49,160 nt of DNA from Lachnospiraceae bacterium (GTDB lineage: Bacteria > Bacillota > Clostridia > Lachnospirales > Lachnospiraceae). Under the pieces are notes generated by a model, which saw nothing but the letters and a program-made list of their open reading frames with translations, had not been told where the DNA came from and made no database searches. The stretch covers positions 1 to 49,160 of the forward strand of contig JAIDOW010000003.1 of assembly GCA_029063085.1 (NCBI GenBank). The letters are read 5' to 3'. The first letter of the stretch is position 1. Each line of letters opens with the position of its first letter. Shown in pieces: positions 17,124 to 25,435 of this stretch. A program made the position numbers and the translations under genes.

Positions 17124-20100
17124 ACTGATAATCAGTGCATTTGGTCCCTATGCAGACCGGATGCCTGTCATCGATTTTGAACAGTTTGAAAATAAAGGTC
17201 TTTTTTTGATTTCCGGGGATACGGGAGCTGGCAAGACCACGATTTTTGATGCCATTTGTTTTGCTTTATACGGGGAAACCAGTGGTACATATAGAGATAC
17301 CAGGAATCTTCGCAGTGAATATGCGAAGCCATCGGTGGAAAGCTTTGTGGATTTTTATTTTACCCATCAGGGAAAGGGCTATCATGTATATAGGAAACCG
17401 TCGTATGACAGACCGAAGCAGCGAGGAGAGGGAACAGTTACCGAGAAGGAAAAGGCGGAATTTTATTGTGAAGGCGAGATGCCCGTTGAGGGCACAACGC
17501 AGGTCAATAATGCTGTAAAAGAACTTCTCAAGATAGAATTTAAACAGTTTAAGCAGATTGCAATGATTGCCCAGGGGGAGTTCTGGGATTTGTTAAATGC
17601 ATCCACAGATGACCGGACAAAGATACTTCGGACTATTTTTATGACATCGGGCTATCAGAATATGGGATATCGTTTAAAGGACAGGAAAAATGCTGGTTTT
17701 TCGGGGAAGAAGACGGCAGAAGACAGTATTGTTCAGTATTTTCAAGGTGCAAAAGCAGCAAAGGACAGTGACTTGGAGGAGGAATTACTGTTTTTGCAGG
17801 AAAAGGCAGGGGCAAGCAGCAGTGCATGGAATCTGGATGAAATGCTGACTGTACTATCGGATATCATTTCAGAGGATAAATCAGCGTTAAAGGCTAATAA
17901 GAAAGAGTTAAATGCTGAAAGTAAAAGTCTGGAAGGGAAAAAGAAAGCATTTCATAATGCACATACTAATAATGAATTTCTGTACCGTTTAAAGAGCTTT
18001 GAAGAAGAAAAGGAACGTCTGGATGGCAGAAAGGAAGAAATAAAAGAACTGGAATTTCTTACTGAACGTCAAAAAACTGCTGTCCGGAAGCTGAAACCTG
18101 TTTTTGATATATTGAAAAAAGAGGAGTCAGAGGCTGCAAAGACAGAGAAAGAAATAGCCGTCAAAAAGGAAGAACTGGCAGATGCAAAAACCGCTGTTAT
18201 TTCGGCACAGGAGGGATTGAAAAAGTGCCTTCAGGACAAACCAAGGGCAGAACAGATGATGAAACAATCCGAAAAACTGAAGGAAGATATAGAAAAATAC
18301 GAAAAACGGGATGCACTGGTCTTGGAAATGGAAGAACTGGCAGCGGAAGAGCTGCATCTGAAGAATGAGGAGAAAACACTAAAAGAGAAAGAGCAGGGAT
18401 TAAAGGATAAGATTAAGAAGCTGGACGAGGTAATAAAATCACTTAAAAACTGCGGCGCTCAGCTGGTTCAGATCAGGAATGAGGGAAAAGAATTACGATT
18501 ATTAGAATCGGAGATAGCGGATATCAGGGATCATGCCATTCCTGACTATGAAAAGAAGAGAAAAGAACTTAGGGAAAAACAGGATATTTTTAAGAGTGTG
18601 CGAGAAGAGTATGAGGAAATCCAGGAAAGACGCAGAAGATGTGAACGTGTTTTAGAGCATAGCCGGGCGGGAATCCTGGCAAAAAGTCTGGAAGAAGGAA
18701 AGAAATGTCCGGTCTGTGGTTCCACGCATCATCCGGAACCGGCCGTGTTGTCTGACGAGACTGCTTCGGATGATGAACTGAAAGAACTGTTGGAAAAAGA
18801 AGAGAGGGCAAAGGAAATAAAAGAGCACGCTCTTGTGGAAGCCGAAAAGGCAAAGACAGAAGTGGAAGCAGGGGAAGGACAATTGAGGAGCCGGATTTTA
18901 TCCTGTAAGGAACATAAGCAATGCTCCCAGGTATTTTCGGGAGATGACTCTATGGAAGGGCTATTCCGGGTAATTTCTTTTGCACTAAACAGTGTGAAGG
19001 AACAGGTATTGGTAAATGAGAGAGAAGAAGACAGGGTAAAAAAGAACTGTACAACGTATGATAAAGCCATGGCGGATGTCGAAAAAGCCAGAGGAGAAGA
19101 AACCGACCGTCTTACAACACAGAGGGAGGATTATAATGCAAGAAAAGAGAAGAACCGTACAGCATTGACGGAAAAGAAAGCTGCTCTCAAGGAGTATGAA
19201 AAGCTTGTATTTCCGGATTTAAAGACTGCGAGGGAAGAACAGGAAAGGGCAGAGGAAGAAGCAGGGAAAATTCTTCGTGCGATAGAAGATGCCCAGACAG
19301 CCAGACAGGAAGCAGATACAAAGAAAGCAAAGGCAGAATCCGCTCTTGGCGTCTTGGAAAACACATTTCAATCACAGAAGGAAAAAGCAGAAGAATCGGG
19401 AAAGTGTTTTAAAAAGCTGTTAAAAGCAGAAAAGTTTGTATCGGAAGAATCATTTTTGGATTTTCTCACAGATGAGGAAACAATTGCAGAGAATGAGAGA
19501 AAAATCAATGCATATAAACAGGCGGTTCAAACCAATATTCAACAGTTAAAGCAGGCAGGAGAAGATGCAAAAGGGAAGACAGCAGTTGATGAGGTTAAGC
19601 TGGAAGAAGAGGTTAAGGAGCAGAACCGTCTTGTGGAAACACTGAGGGAGGAGAATACGCAGATCAGCTTCAGGCTTCAAAGGAATGAGGAGATAAAGAA
19701 AAAGATAGAGGGGCAAAGGGGTACGTTAGAAAAATTCCGCAGGGAACATGATATCTGTACCAGACTTTATGATCTTGTTACGGGGAATATTTCCAATAAG
19801 GCAAAGATTACCTTTGAACAGTATATACAGGCGGCAGGCTTTGATCATATCATTGCGGCGGCGAACAGGCGTCTTTTGCCGATGAGCGACGGACAGTATG
19901 AGCTTTTTAGAAAAGATGATTCGGATGATAAAAAGAGTAAAACGATATTAAATCTTGAGGTACAGGATCATTTTACCGGTCATAGAAGACCTGTCGGAAA
20001 TCTGTCAGGCGGTGAAAGCTTTAAAGCATCCTTAAGCCTGGCACTTGGACTTTCAGATACCGTGTCATCTAATCTCGGAGGGGTACAGATGGATGCACTT

Positions 20101-20298
20101 TTTGTGGATGAGGGATTTGGAACCCTGGATAAAAAATCAATCGAGAGTGCCATGGATATTCTGATCAATCTGTCAGGAACCAATAAGCTTGTGGGGATTA
20201 TCAGCCACCGAGAGGAATTAATGGAAAATATTCCCCAACAGATCAGGATTGAAAAGACTAAGACGGGAAGCCGGATTGACATTGATACAGGGTTTTGA
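17110..20298 (+). CDS. sbcC: Nuclease SbcCD subunit C (SMC-like ATPase)
   Basis: 1062-residue Rad50-type ATPase. The N-terminal half-domain has Walker A GDTGAGKTT (about 37-45). Long charged coiled coils follow, split by a zinc hook CPVCG with cysteines at about 533 and 536. The C-terminal half carries the signature NLSGGESFKASLSL and Walker B DALFVDEGFGTLD. The coiled-coil arms link DNA ends held by SbcD. Start overlaps sbcD; the two form one operon. Confidence 0.95.
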   Translation: MKPVKLIISAFGPYADRMPVIDFEQFENKGLFLISGDTGAGKTTIFDAICFALYGETSGTYRDTRNLRSEYAKPSVESFVDFYFTHQGKGYHVYRKPSYDRPKQRGEGTVTEKEKAEFYCEGEMPVEGTTQVNNAVKELLKIEFKQFKQIAMIAQGEFWDLLNASTDDRTKILRTIFMTSGYQNMGYRLKDRKNAGFSGKKTAEDSIVQYFQGAKAAKDSDLEEELLFLQEKAGASSSAWNLDEMLTVLSDIISEDKSALKANKKELNAESKSLEGKKKAFHNAHTNNEFLYRLKSFEEEKERLDGRKEEIKELEFLTERQKTAVRKLKPVFDILKKEESEAAKTEKEIAVKKEELADAKTAVISAQEGLKKCLQDKPRAEQMMKQSEKLKEDIEKYEKRDALVLEMEELAAEELHLKNEEKTLKEKEQGLKDKIKKLDEVIKSLKNCGAQLVQIRNEGKELRLLESEIADIRDHAIPDYEKKRKELREKQDIFKSVREEYEEIQERRRRCERVLEHSRAGILAKSLEEGKKCPVCGSTHHPEPAVLSDETASDDELKELLEKEERAKEIKEHALVEAEKAKTEVEAGEGQLRSRILSCKEHKQCSQVFSGDDSMEGLFRVISFALNSVKEQVLVNEREEDRVKKNCTTYDKAMADVEKARGEETDRLTTQREDYNARKEKNRTALTEKKAALKEYEKLVFPDLKTAREEQERAEEEAGKILRAIEDAQTARQEADTKKAKAESALGVLENTFQSQKEKAEESGKCFKKLLKAEKFVSEESFLDFLTDEETIAENERKINAYKQAVQTNIQQLKQAGEDAKGKTAVDEVKLEEEVKEQNRLVETLREENTQISFRLQRNEEIKKKIEGQRGTLEKFRREHDICTRLYDLVTGNISNKAKITFEQYIQAAGFDHIIAAANRRLLPMSDGQYELFRKDDSDDKKSKTILNLEVQDHFTGHRRPVGNLSGGESFKASLSLALGLSDTVSSNLGGVQMDALFVDEGFGTLDKKSIESAMDILINLSGTNKLVGIISHREELMENIPQQIRIEKTKTGSRIDIDTGF

Positions 20299-20334
20299 GT
20301 GGTGTGGATGATTTATCTGTCATAGAATTTTTTC

Positions 20335-20388
20335 TTGATAATATCACCAAATGGTGGCATAATAGACGTGCAACCATTTGGTGATATT
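20335..20388 (+). promoter_or_regulatory. Promoter overlapped by two dyad operators
   Basis: TTGATA (20335-20340), 17 bp, CATAAT (20358-20363). Two sites based on CACCAAATGGTG lie at 20340-20355 and, as an exact reverse complement, at 20373-20388. The first fills the promoter spacer and the second starts near +1. Such placement is typical of repressor binding, probably by the XRE protein encoded at 20709-20933. Confidence 0.65.
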
Positions 20389-20408
20389 TGGTATAAGGGG
20401 AGAAAGAG

Positions 20409-20699
20409 ATGGAAGAGTTGGAATATGGGTTTTGGTACAATTATGTAAAACAAAACATGGACGTTAAGATGATAGCAGAGCATTATATACAAAATTATGA
20501 GGTGGTTAAAGAGTATCTCAGTTATATTGATAGGGAAGAAAGGGCTAATAATAATTTGATTCACTGTCTGCTAAAGGCAGGATGGGATTATACAGAGATT
20601 GAAGAGTTGGTATATGGATATAGTGGGGTGATACAAAATGTATATATAGAAATTGGATTAAAAATAGGTACACGTTTAGGTGCAGAGTATTTACTATGA
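20409..20699 (+). CDS. Small unknown protein, paralogue of the 21034 gene product
   Basis: 96 residues, mostly helical, no membrane segment. The C-terminal part (VIQNVYIEIGLKIGTRLGAE) matches the end of the protein at 21034-21357 (VIQTMYFEIGVQIG), so the two are related. Start is supported by an AAGGGGAG site. Function unknown. The two genes flank an opposite-strand XRE repressor, and the operators upstream of this one suggest joint control. Confidence 0.7.
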   Translation: MEELEYGFWYNYVKQNMDVKMIAEHYIQNYEVVKEYLSYIDREERANNNLIHCLLKAGWDYTEIEELVYGYSGVIQNVYIEIGLKIGTRLGAEYLL

Positions 20700-20708
20700 G
20701 GGCTATAT

Positions 20709-20933
20709 TTAATTTTTAGGGAATGGTGAACGTTTTGTAGTTAGTCCGACCAGATAGTCTAAAGATACATTATAATATTCAGCAAGTTTGACAGCCGCCC
20801 ATAGGGGAAGTTCTCGTTCGCCTTTTTCATAGCGGCGGTAAACTTCTCTCTGGCAGACTAATATATCAGCAATCTGCTGTTGGGTTTTGTCAGCATCAAT
20901 GCGTAAATCTTCAATTCGATTTGTATAATACAT
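20709..20933 (-). CDS. XRE-family HTH transcriptional regulator
   Basis: 74 residues, a single Cro/C1-type helix-turn-helix: KTQQQIADILVCQREVYRRYEKGERELP is the core, then LAEYYNVSLDYLVGL. A GAGGTGAT ribosome binding site precedes the ATG. It lies between two related small genes on the other strand. A TACCA-N5-TGGTA dyad just upstream of its start (20955-20969) shares half-sites with the promoter sites at 20340-20388, so autoregulation is plausible. Confidence 0.9.
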   Translation of the reverse strand: MYYTNRIEDLRIDADKTQQQIADILVCQREVYRRYEKGERELPLWAAVKLAEYYNVSLDYLVGLTTKRSPFPKN

Positions 20934-20954
20934 AATATCACCTCAAAGGTATGT

Positions 20955-20969
20955 TACCAAACAGTGGTA
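20955..20969. promoter_or_regulatory. Dyad operator candidate between divergent genes
   Basis: TACCA and TGGTA separated by 5 bp, 22 bp upstream of the XRE start codon. The half-sites resemble those at 20340-20388, but the spacer is longer, so the same binder is not certain. Confidence 0.4.
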
Positions 20970-21033
20970 TGAAAATGTTGAAATGCAACTAAATAGTTAC
21001 ATAAAGCAGGAAAGAAGACAGGAAGAAAGAGGA

Positions 21034-21357
21034 ATGGTGGAGAAAGAAAAAATAAGTAAATCTAAGACAAAATATTTTAAGGATATTAATGAGGCCTTAA
21101 ATATTCAACAAATTGCCGGTTTGATTCAGTACGGTTCAGGTGTTGTTATAGAGCACGAGGGTTTTTTAGCGAGAGAAAAAGCTGCGAAAGAGAAGATACT
21201 TAACTCAATAAGGAAACATAATTGCGATAGCAAAGGGATTATGGATGAGTTAGAAAAGTATGAAAAAGTGATACAGACTATGTATTTTGAAATAGGAGTG
21301 CAAATTGGTATCTGCATGCAGGCAGAATTGTTATCAGAACATGCATTTAAGCATTGA
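21034..21357 (+). CDS. Small unknown protein, paralogue of the 20409 gene product
   Basis: 107 residues if started at the ATG at 21034, which has an AGGAAG site. An earlier in-frame ATG at 20983 would add 17 residues but has no ribosome binding site. The sequence is helical and ends with the same motif as the 96-residue protein upstream (VIQTMYFEIGVQIG against VIQNVYIEIGLKIG). Function unknown. Confidence 0.65.
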   Translation: MVEKEKISKSKTKYFKDINEALNIQQIAGLIQYGSGVVIEHEGFLAREKAAKEKILNSIRKHNCDSKGIMDELEKYEKVIQTMYFEIGVQIGICMQAELLSEHAFKH

Positions 21358-21457
21358 ATTTGAAAAAGATTAGTAGTACACTGGTACAGGATATAATAAA
21401 AAGAGAGGGATAAAGTAGTTTAGTCCTTCTAATATTCATAAGAAAAGAGGTATTTTT

Positions 21458-21838
21458 GTGAAATACATGAAACAGTTTGGTATTATTTTAGCGATTTCCT
21501 TTTCAGGGGAAATCTGCCATTTTCTGATTCCCCTTCCGGTTCCGGCAAGCATTTATGGTCTGGCAATTTTATTTACTGGTCTGCTTTTGGGAGTGATCCG
21601 GCTTGATTCCGTAAAAGAAACTGGTCGGTTTCTCATTGAGATCATGCCGCTGATGTTTATTCCGGCAGCAGTAGGTCTGTTGGAAAGCTGGGGAATGTTA
21701 AAACCAATCTGTATTCCCGTGGTTGGAATTACGCTGGTTACCACGATTATTGTTATGGTAGTGGCGGGAAAGGTTACGCAGTTTGTTATAAAACGAGGAA
21801 ATGAAATACGGAAAAATGAGGTGGAAATCAGTGAATGA
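21458..21838 (+). CDS. lrgA: CidA/LrgA-family membrane protein
   Basis: 126 residues with four membrane segments. Family pattern PLPVPASIYGLAILF and RFLIEIMPLMFIPAAVGLL are visible. LrgA/CidA proteins are holin-like and influence murein hydrolase export, cell lysis or pyruvate/acetate handling. Start is a GTG with an AGAGG site. It overlaps lrgB by 8 bp. A TATAAT (21392-21397) lies upstream without a clear -35. Confidence 0.88.
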   Translation: MKYMKQFGIILAISFSGEICHFLIPLPVPASIYGLAILFTGLLLGVIRLDSVKETGRFLIEIMPLMFIPAAVGLLESWGMLKPICIPVVGITLVTTIIVMVVAGKVTQFVIKRGNEIRKNEVEISE

Positions 21839-22523
21839 TATATTGGAAGAATCCGTATTTTTTGGTGTTATACTAAGCCTTGCTGCATATGGAATTGGTG
21901 TGCAGATGAAAAAAAGGTTTGGACTTGCTATTTTTAATCCGCTGCTTGTGGCAGTGGTGATTATCATGATCGTACTGCTTACCTGTCATGTCGAGTATGA
22001 TGTATATTATAAGGGAGCAAAGTATTTGGGATATCTGTTAACGCCGGCAACGGTCTGTCTTGCCATCCCGCTATATGAACAGATGGAAATGCTCAAAGGA
22101 AACTGGAAAGCAATTTTTGCTGGGATTTGTTCAGGAGTACTAACCAGCCTTACCAGTGTATTGGCATTTTCCTTTATTACAGGTTTGAATCATAAAGAAT
22201 ATGTCACCCTGCTTCCAAAGTCTATTACGACAGCAATCGGTATGGGAATTTCCGAGGAACTGGAAGGCTATGTGACGATCACAGTGGCGGTTATTATCAT
22301 AACCGGAGTATTTGGTAATATGATAGCGGAGAGCATTTGCAAAGTGTTCAGAATCGAGGAACCGGTTGCAAGAGGGATTGCCATAGGAAGTGCATCCCAT
22401 GCGATTGGTACTGCAAAGGCAATGGAAATGGGTGAGATTGAAGGTGCAATGAGCAGCTTGTCAATTGCTGTAGCAGGACTGCTTACGGTTTTTGGTGCTT
22501 CTGTATTTGCACAGTTCATGTAA
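21831..22523 (+). CDS. lrgB: LrgB-family membrane protein
   Basis: 230 residues with about six membrane segments and the typical PKSITTAIGMGISEELEG and ASHAIGTAKAMEMGE motifs. I chose the GTG at 21831 because GAGGTGG lies seven bases upstream and the overlap with lrgA becomes 8 bp; an ATG at 21801 would give a longer overlap without such a site. It works with LrgA. Confidence 0.88.
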   Translation: MNDILEESVFFGVILSLAAYGIGVQMKKRFGLAIFNPLLVAVVIIMIVLLTCHVEYDVYYKGAKYLGYLLTPATVCLAIPLYEQMEMLKGNWKAIFAGICSGVLTSLTSVLAFSFITGLNHKEYVTLLPKSITTAIGMGISEELEGYVTITVAVIIITGVFGNMIAESICKVFRIEEPVARGIAIGSASHAIGTAKAMEMGEIEGAMSSLSIAVAGLLTVFGASVFAQFM

Positions 22524-22536
22524 GGAAGTGGTTGAA

Positions 22537-23055
22537 ATGACACCGATACAGATGAAACAGTTTTATAATGATGTGGAACATGTACTGCATGTACCCGGCA
22601 ATCTGGCTGGCAGTTATCTTTCAGAGATGGCAGTAATACTGGATTATAAGCTTTCTTTGGAACAATTAAAGAGTATCAGTGCTGACATGGCAGCTGTTTT
22701 GAAGCGAAAAGGGGATGTATTTCGGAATATCCGGCTGAATGTTGTAAAATGGATTTCGGATGAACAGATCATAACGCAGAATGTGCCGCTTTCCCTGCTT
22801 GGGATAGGCAGGGGATTTGAGGATTATGACAAAATGTCACATACCGGCGATAAAAATATAGAAGTGCTGGCAGGCAGATTAAAATTATTTCATGCCAGAA
22901 GCAAGCTGATGATTTTGATTTCGGACGGTAGATGGCAGGTTAAGAGTCAGGAGGAACTGCAACAAAACTTACAGCCATTTTTACATAAGAAATGGATATG
23001 GTTAGATGCAAATGGCAACAGCAAAGGAAGAGTGAGCCATTTTATGGATTTTTAA
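22537..23055 (+). CDS. Protein of unknown function in the lrgAB operon
   Basis: 172 soluble residues, started at the ATG at 22537 (AAGGAAGTGG site), 13 bp after lrgB. No family recognised. The middle has a hydrophobic strand followed by ISDGR, which recalls a Rossmann-like or von Willebrand A-type fold, but this is weak. It contains a basic helix (AAVLKRKGDVFRN). Its position suggests a role linked to LrgAB or to the HAD phosphatase after it. Confidence 0.6.
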   Translation: MTPIQMKQFYNDVEHVLHVPGNLAGSYLSEMAVILDYKLSLEQLKSISADMAAVLKRKGDVFRNIRLNVVKWISDEQIITQNVPLSLLGIGRGFEDYDKMSHTGDKNIEVLAGRLKLFHARSKLMILISDGRWQVKSQEELQQNLQPFLHKKWIWLDANGNSKGRVSHFMDF

Positions 23056-23102
23056 GAAGCAGTCAACAAAGCAAAATGGATTACAAGTGCAGGAGGATAG
23101 AT

Positions 23103-23927
23103 ATGGAAACAAAATTTATATTTCTTGATATAGATGGAACATTGGTTGGACGGGATGCTGTGATTCCGGATAGTGCAAAGGAAGCAATCTGTAAAGCAAG
23201 GGAAAATGGGCATAAAGTTTTTATCTGTTCAGGTCGTGCCAGATGTGAGATGCATGCTGACATTTTGAGTGTTCCCATGGATGGGATTGTGGGTTCGGCA
23301 GGTGCCTATGTGGAATTAGACGGAAAGATGATTTATCATCGCCCCATGACGGAAGAGATGAACCGGCAGTTATTAGAATATTTTGAGTCAAGAAGAATCG
23401 CTATTTTGCTGGAAACCAATGAGGATTTACTGGTGAGTGATATTGCAGCCGACTACATTAATGAGTATATCGAATACTGTAAGTCCCGTAATGAGCCCTA
23501 TGATAAGGCACTATTCGATCTGGCAAGACCGCTTTCCGAGGTGGCAGAGCCTGCGAAGCTTCCCGTCAATAAACTGCTCTTTGTGGCAACGGAGTATGAT
23601 ATTGAGGATATTCGGAGAGATTTACAGGACAAATTTACAGTTGTGGACAGTGCCATTGATTTGCCCGGCAGCAGTGGAGAATTGTCGGAAATCGGAATGC
23701 ATAAAGGGAATGGTATCCGTATTATTGCAAAGTATTTTGATGTGGATTTAAAGGATACCATCGGAATTGGAGACGGAGAAAATGACATGGAAATGCTAAG
23801 GACAGCCGGAACAGCCATAGCCATGGGAAATGCCAATCCCATGCTTAAAGATATCGCTGATTTTGTGACAACGGATGTAGGTGAGGACGGTATCAAAAAT
23901 GCATTTTTACAGTATGGGTTGATATAG
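23103..23927 (+). CDS. HAD-superfamily phosphatase, Cof/IIB type
   Basis: 274 residues. Motif I FLDIDGTLVG (about 6-15), motif II FICSGRAR, a lysine in NKLL, and motif III/IV GIGDGENDMEML are all present, with a cap domain between. Such enzymes dephosphorylate sugar phosphates, FMN or pyridoxal phosphate; substrate cannot be told. The ATG at 23103 has an AGGAGG site, which beats the upstream in-frame start at 22992 that overlaps the previous gene. Confidence 0.88.
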   Translation: METKFIFLDIDGTLVGRDAVIPDSAKEAICKARENGHKVFICSGRARCEMHADILSVPMDGIVGSAGAYVELDGKMIYHRPMTEEMNRQLLEYFESRRIAILLETNEDLLVSDIAADYINEYIEYCKSRNEPYDKALFDLARPLSEVAEPAKLPVNKLLFVATEYDIEDIRRDLQDKFTVVDSAIDLPGSSGELSEIGMHKGNGIRIIAKYFDVDLKDTIGIGDGENDMEMLRTAGTAIAMGNANPMLKDIADFVTTDVGEDGIKNAFLQYGLI

Positions 23928-23980
23928 GAAATATGTGATTGCCCAAGCAGTATAGGAAGAAAAACAGGAGATAGTATATA

Positions 23981-24343
23981 ATGGATAAGAACAATGATAT
24001 CAAAGAAGTGATCAATGAAAAAAATCCGGAAATTTTATCATTAGAGGAATTTTTCGGAGAGGATTTTCAAAAGGAAGCAGATTTTATAGGAGAGCAGCTG
24101 GGTATGGATCCGGAAATAGTGCAAAAAGCATTAGACGGTGCCGATGCGTTTATGGAATTTGCTGAGGGGAAGGAAGAATATATTGTAGAAGAGATTGACG
24201 AAGATGGTCTGCCTGTAAAGGCAATATCCGGGGACAAGCTGATGGCTTATGTCAGTGAACGTACCGGGATTGATGTGGAGACGCTTGACAAAATATATGA
24301 TTGTGAAGTGGATTATTTTGCACAGTTTGGACTGGCTGAGTAA
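23981..24343 (+). CDS. Small acidic protein, unknown
   Basis: 120 residues, strongly acidic, soluble, predicted helical. Starts MDKNNDIKEV behind an AGGAGAT site. No motif recognised. It sits between the HAD phosphatase and a GNAT gene on the same strand. Confidence 0.6.
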   Translation: MDKNNDIKEVINEKNPEILSLEEFFGEDFQKEADFIGEQLGMDPEIVQKALDGADAFMEFAEGKEEYIVEEIDEDGLPVKAISGDKLMAYVSERTGIDVETLDKIYDCEVDYFAQFGLAE

Positions 24344-24361
24344 GTAAACAGACGTAGGAGT

Positions 24362-24853
24362 ATGGCAGTAATGAATGTAAAAATAGTTCCCGCTTATCAA
24401 TATCCACAAGAAGTAGGCATATTGTTTTCAGAATATACGGATATGCTGATTTCCGGTGACAGTTCATTTAAGAAATATCTTGATATTCAACACTATGATG
24501 AAGAAATAGAACATCTCGAAATAAAGTATGGAATGCCTCATGGCAGGCTTTATATAGCTTATTGCAATGGAGCATTGGCAGGATGTATAGGCTTAAGAAA
24601 AATAGATGAACAAAACTGTGAAATGAAACGTCTTTATGTAAGACCGCAGTTTAGAGGGAAGCAGATAGGAAATCAGCTGATTTCAAAAATCATAGCAGAC
24701 GCAAAGGAAATTGGGTATTCCCATATGCTGTTGGATACGCTTCCTTTTTTGAAAAGTGCAATTCATATGTACAGAAAATATGGATTTTATGAAATAGATA
24801 GTTACAACGATAGCCCGATGACTACTTCTATCTATATGAAATTGGATTTGTAA
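24362..24853 (+). CDS. GNAT-family N-acetyltransferase
   Basis: 163 residues. The acetyl-CoA binding segment is clear (MKRLYVRPQFRGKQIGNQLI), as is the C-terminal AIHMYRKYGFYEI. The start could be 24362 or, with better spacing from TAGGAG, the ATG at 24371. It resembles amino-acid or small-molecule acetyltransferases; substrate unknown. A terminator follows. Confidence 0.85.
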   Translation: MAVMNVKIVPAYQYPQEVGILFSEYTDMLISGDSSFKKYLDIQHYDEEIEHLEIKYGMPHGRLYIAYCNGALAGCIGLRKIDEQNCEMKRLYVRPQFRGKQIGNQLISKIIADAKEIGYSHMLLDTLPFLKSAIHMYRKYGFYEIDSYNDSPMTTSIYMKLDL

Positions 24854-24886
24854 TTTTTTTATTCATCCAATCAGTAAAGAATGACA

Positions 24887-24918
24887 AGATTGCAGGCAGA
24901 AACCTGTGGTCTTTTTTT
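24887..24918 (+). terminator. Terminator after the GNAT gene
   Basis: A 10-bp stem (24887-24896 with 24903-24912, three G-U pairs), 6-nt loop, then seven T. Confidence 0.6.
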
Positions 24919-25116
24919 CTGCAAGGAGATAACAGTGTTGTGTCGGTTATACAGGCATAAGTAAATATCGGGATATATGCTGTAAAATTTTTTCCATAAT
25001 TTGAAAGAAGTATGATATAATGAGCGTTGAGATTTTGTTTTAAAAGAATGATTTAAAAAAAACAGAGCATATATAAAAGAAAATGATGATTTCTTGGAAA
25101 ATTAGGAGGTAAGAAG

Positions 25117-25404
25117 ATGCAGATTACAGATGAAACCATCGAATATGTGGGAATCCTTGCAAAGTTGGAACTTTCCAAAGAGGAAAAGGAACAGGCCAAG
25201 AAGGATATGTCCAATATGCTGGATTATGTGGGAAAATTGAATGAACTGGATACAGACGGGGTAGAGCCGATGAGCCACACATTTTCCGTGCATAATGTAT
25301 TCCGTGAGGATATTGTGGTTAATGGGGATGACAGGGAGAATATGCTGGCAAATGCACCGGAGAAAAAGGACGGAGCATATAAGGTGCCAAAAACCTTCGA
25401 ATAG
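25117..25404 (+). CDS. gatC: Asp/Glu-tRNA amidotransferase subunit C
   Basis: 95 residues, usual length. Typical features are ITDETIEYVGILAKLELS at the start and NMLDYVGKLNELDTDGVEPM in the middle. GatC holds the A-B complex together. A strong AGGAGG site precedes the ATG. First gene of gatCAB. Confidence 0.95.
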   Translation: MQITDETIEYVGILAKLELSKEEKEQAKKDMSNMLDYVGKLNELDTDGVEPMSHTFSVHNVFREDIVVNGDDRENMLANAPEKKDGAYKVPKTFE

Positions 25405-25435
25405 GTAAATAATGATAATAGAAAGGGAGTAAGAA

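Noticed and set aside
24986-25021. Promoter for gatCAB from TTGAAA (25001) and TATAAT (25016)
   Set aside because: The spacing is only 9 bp and no other -35 is convincing, so only the -10 could be real.
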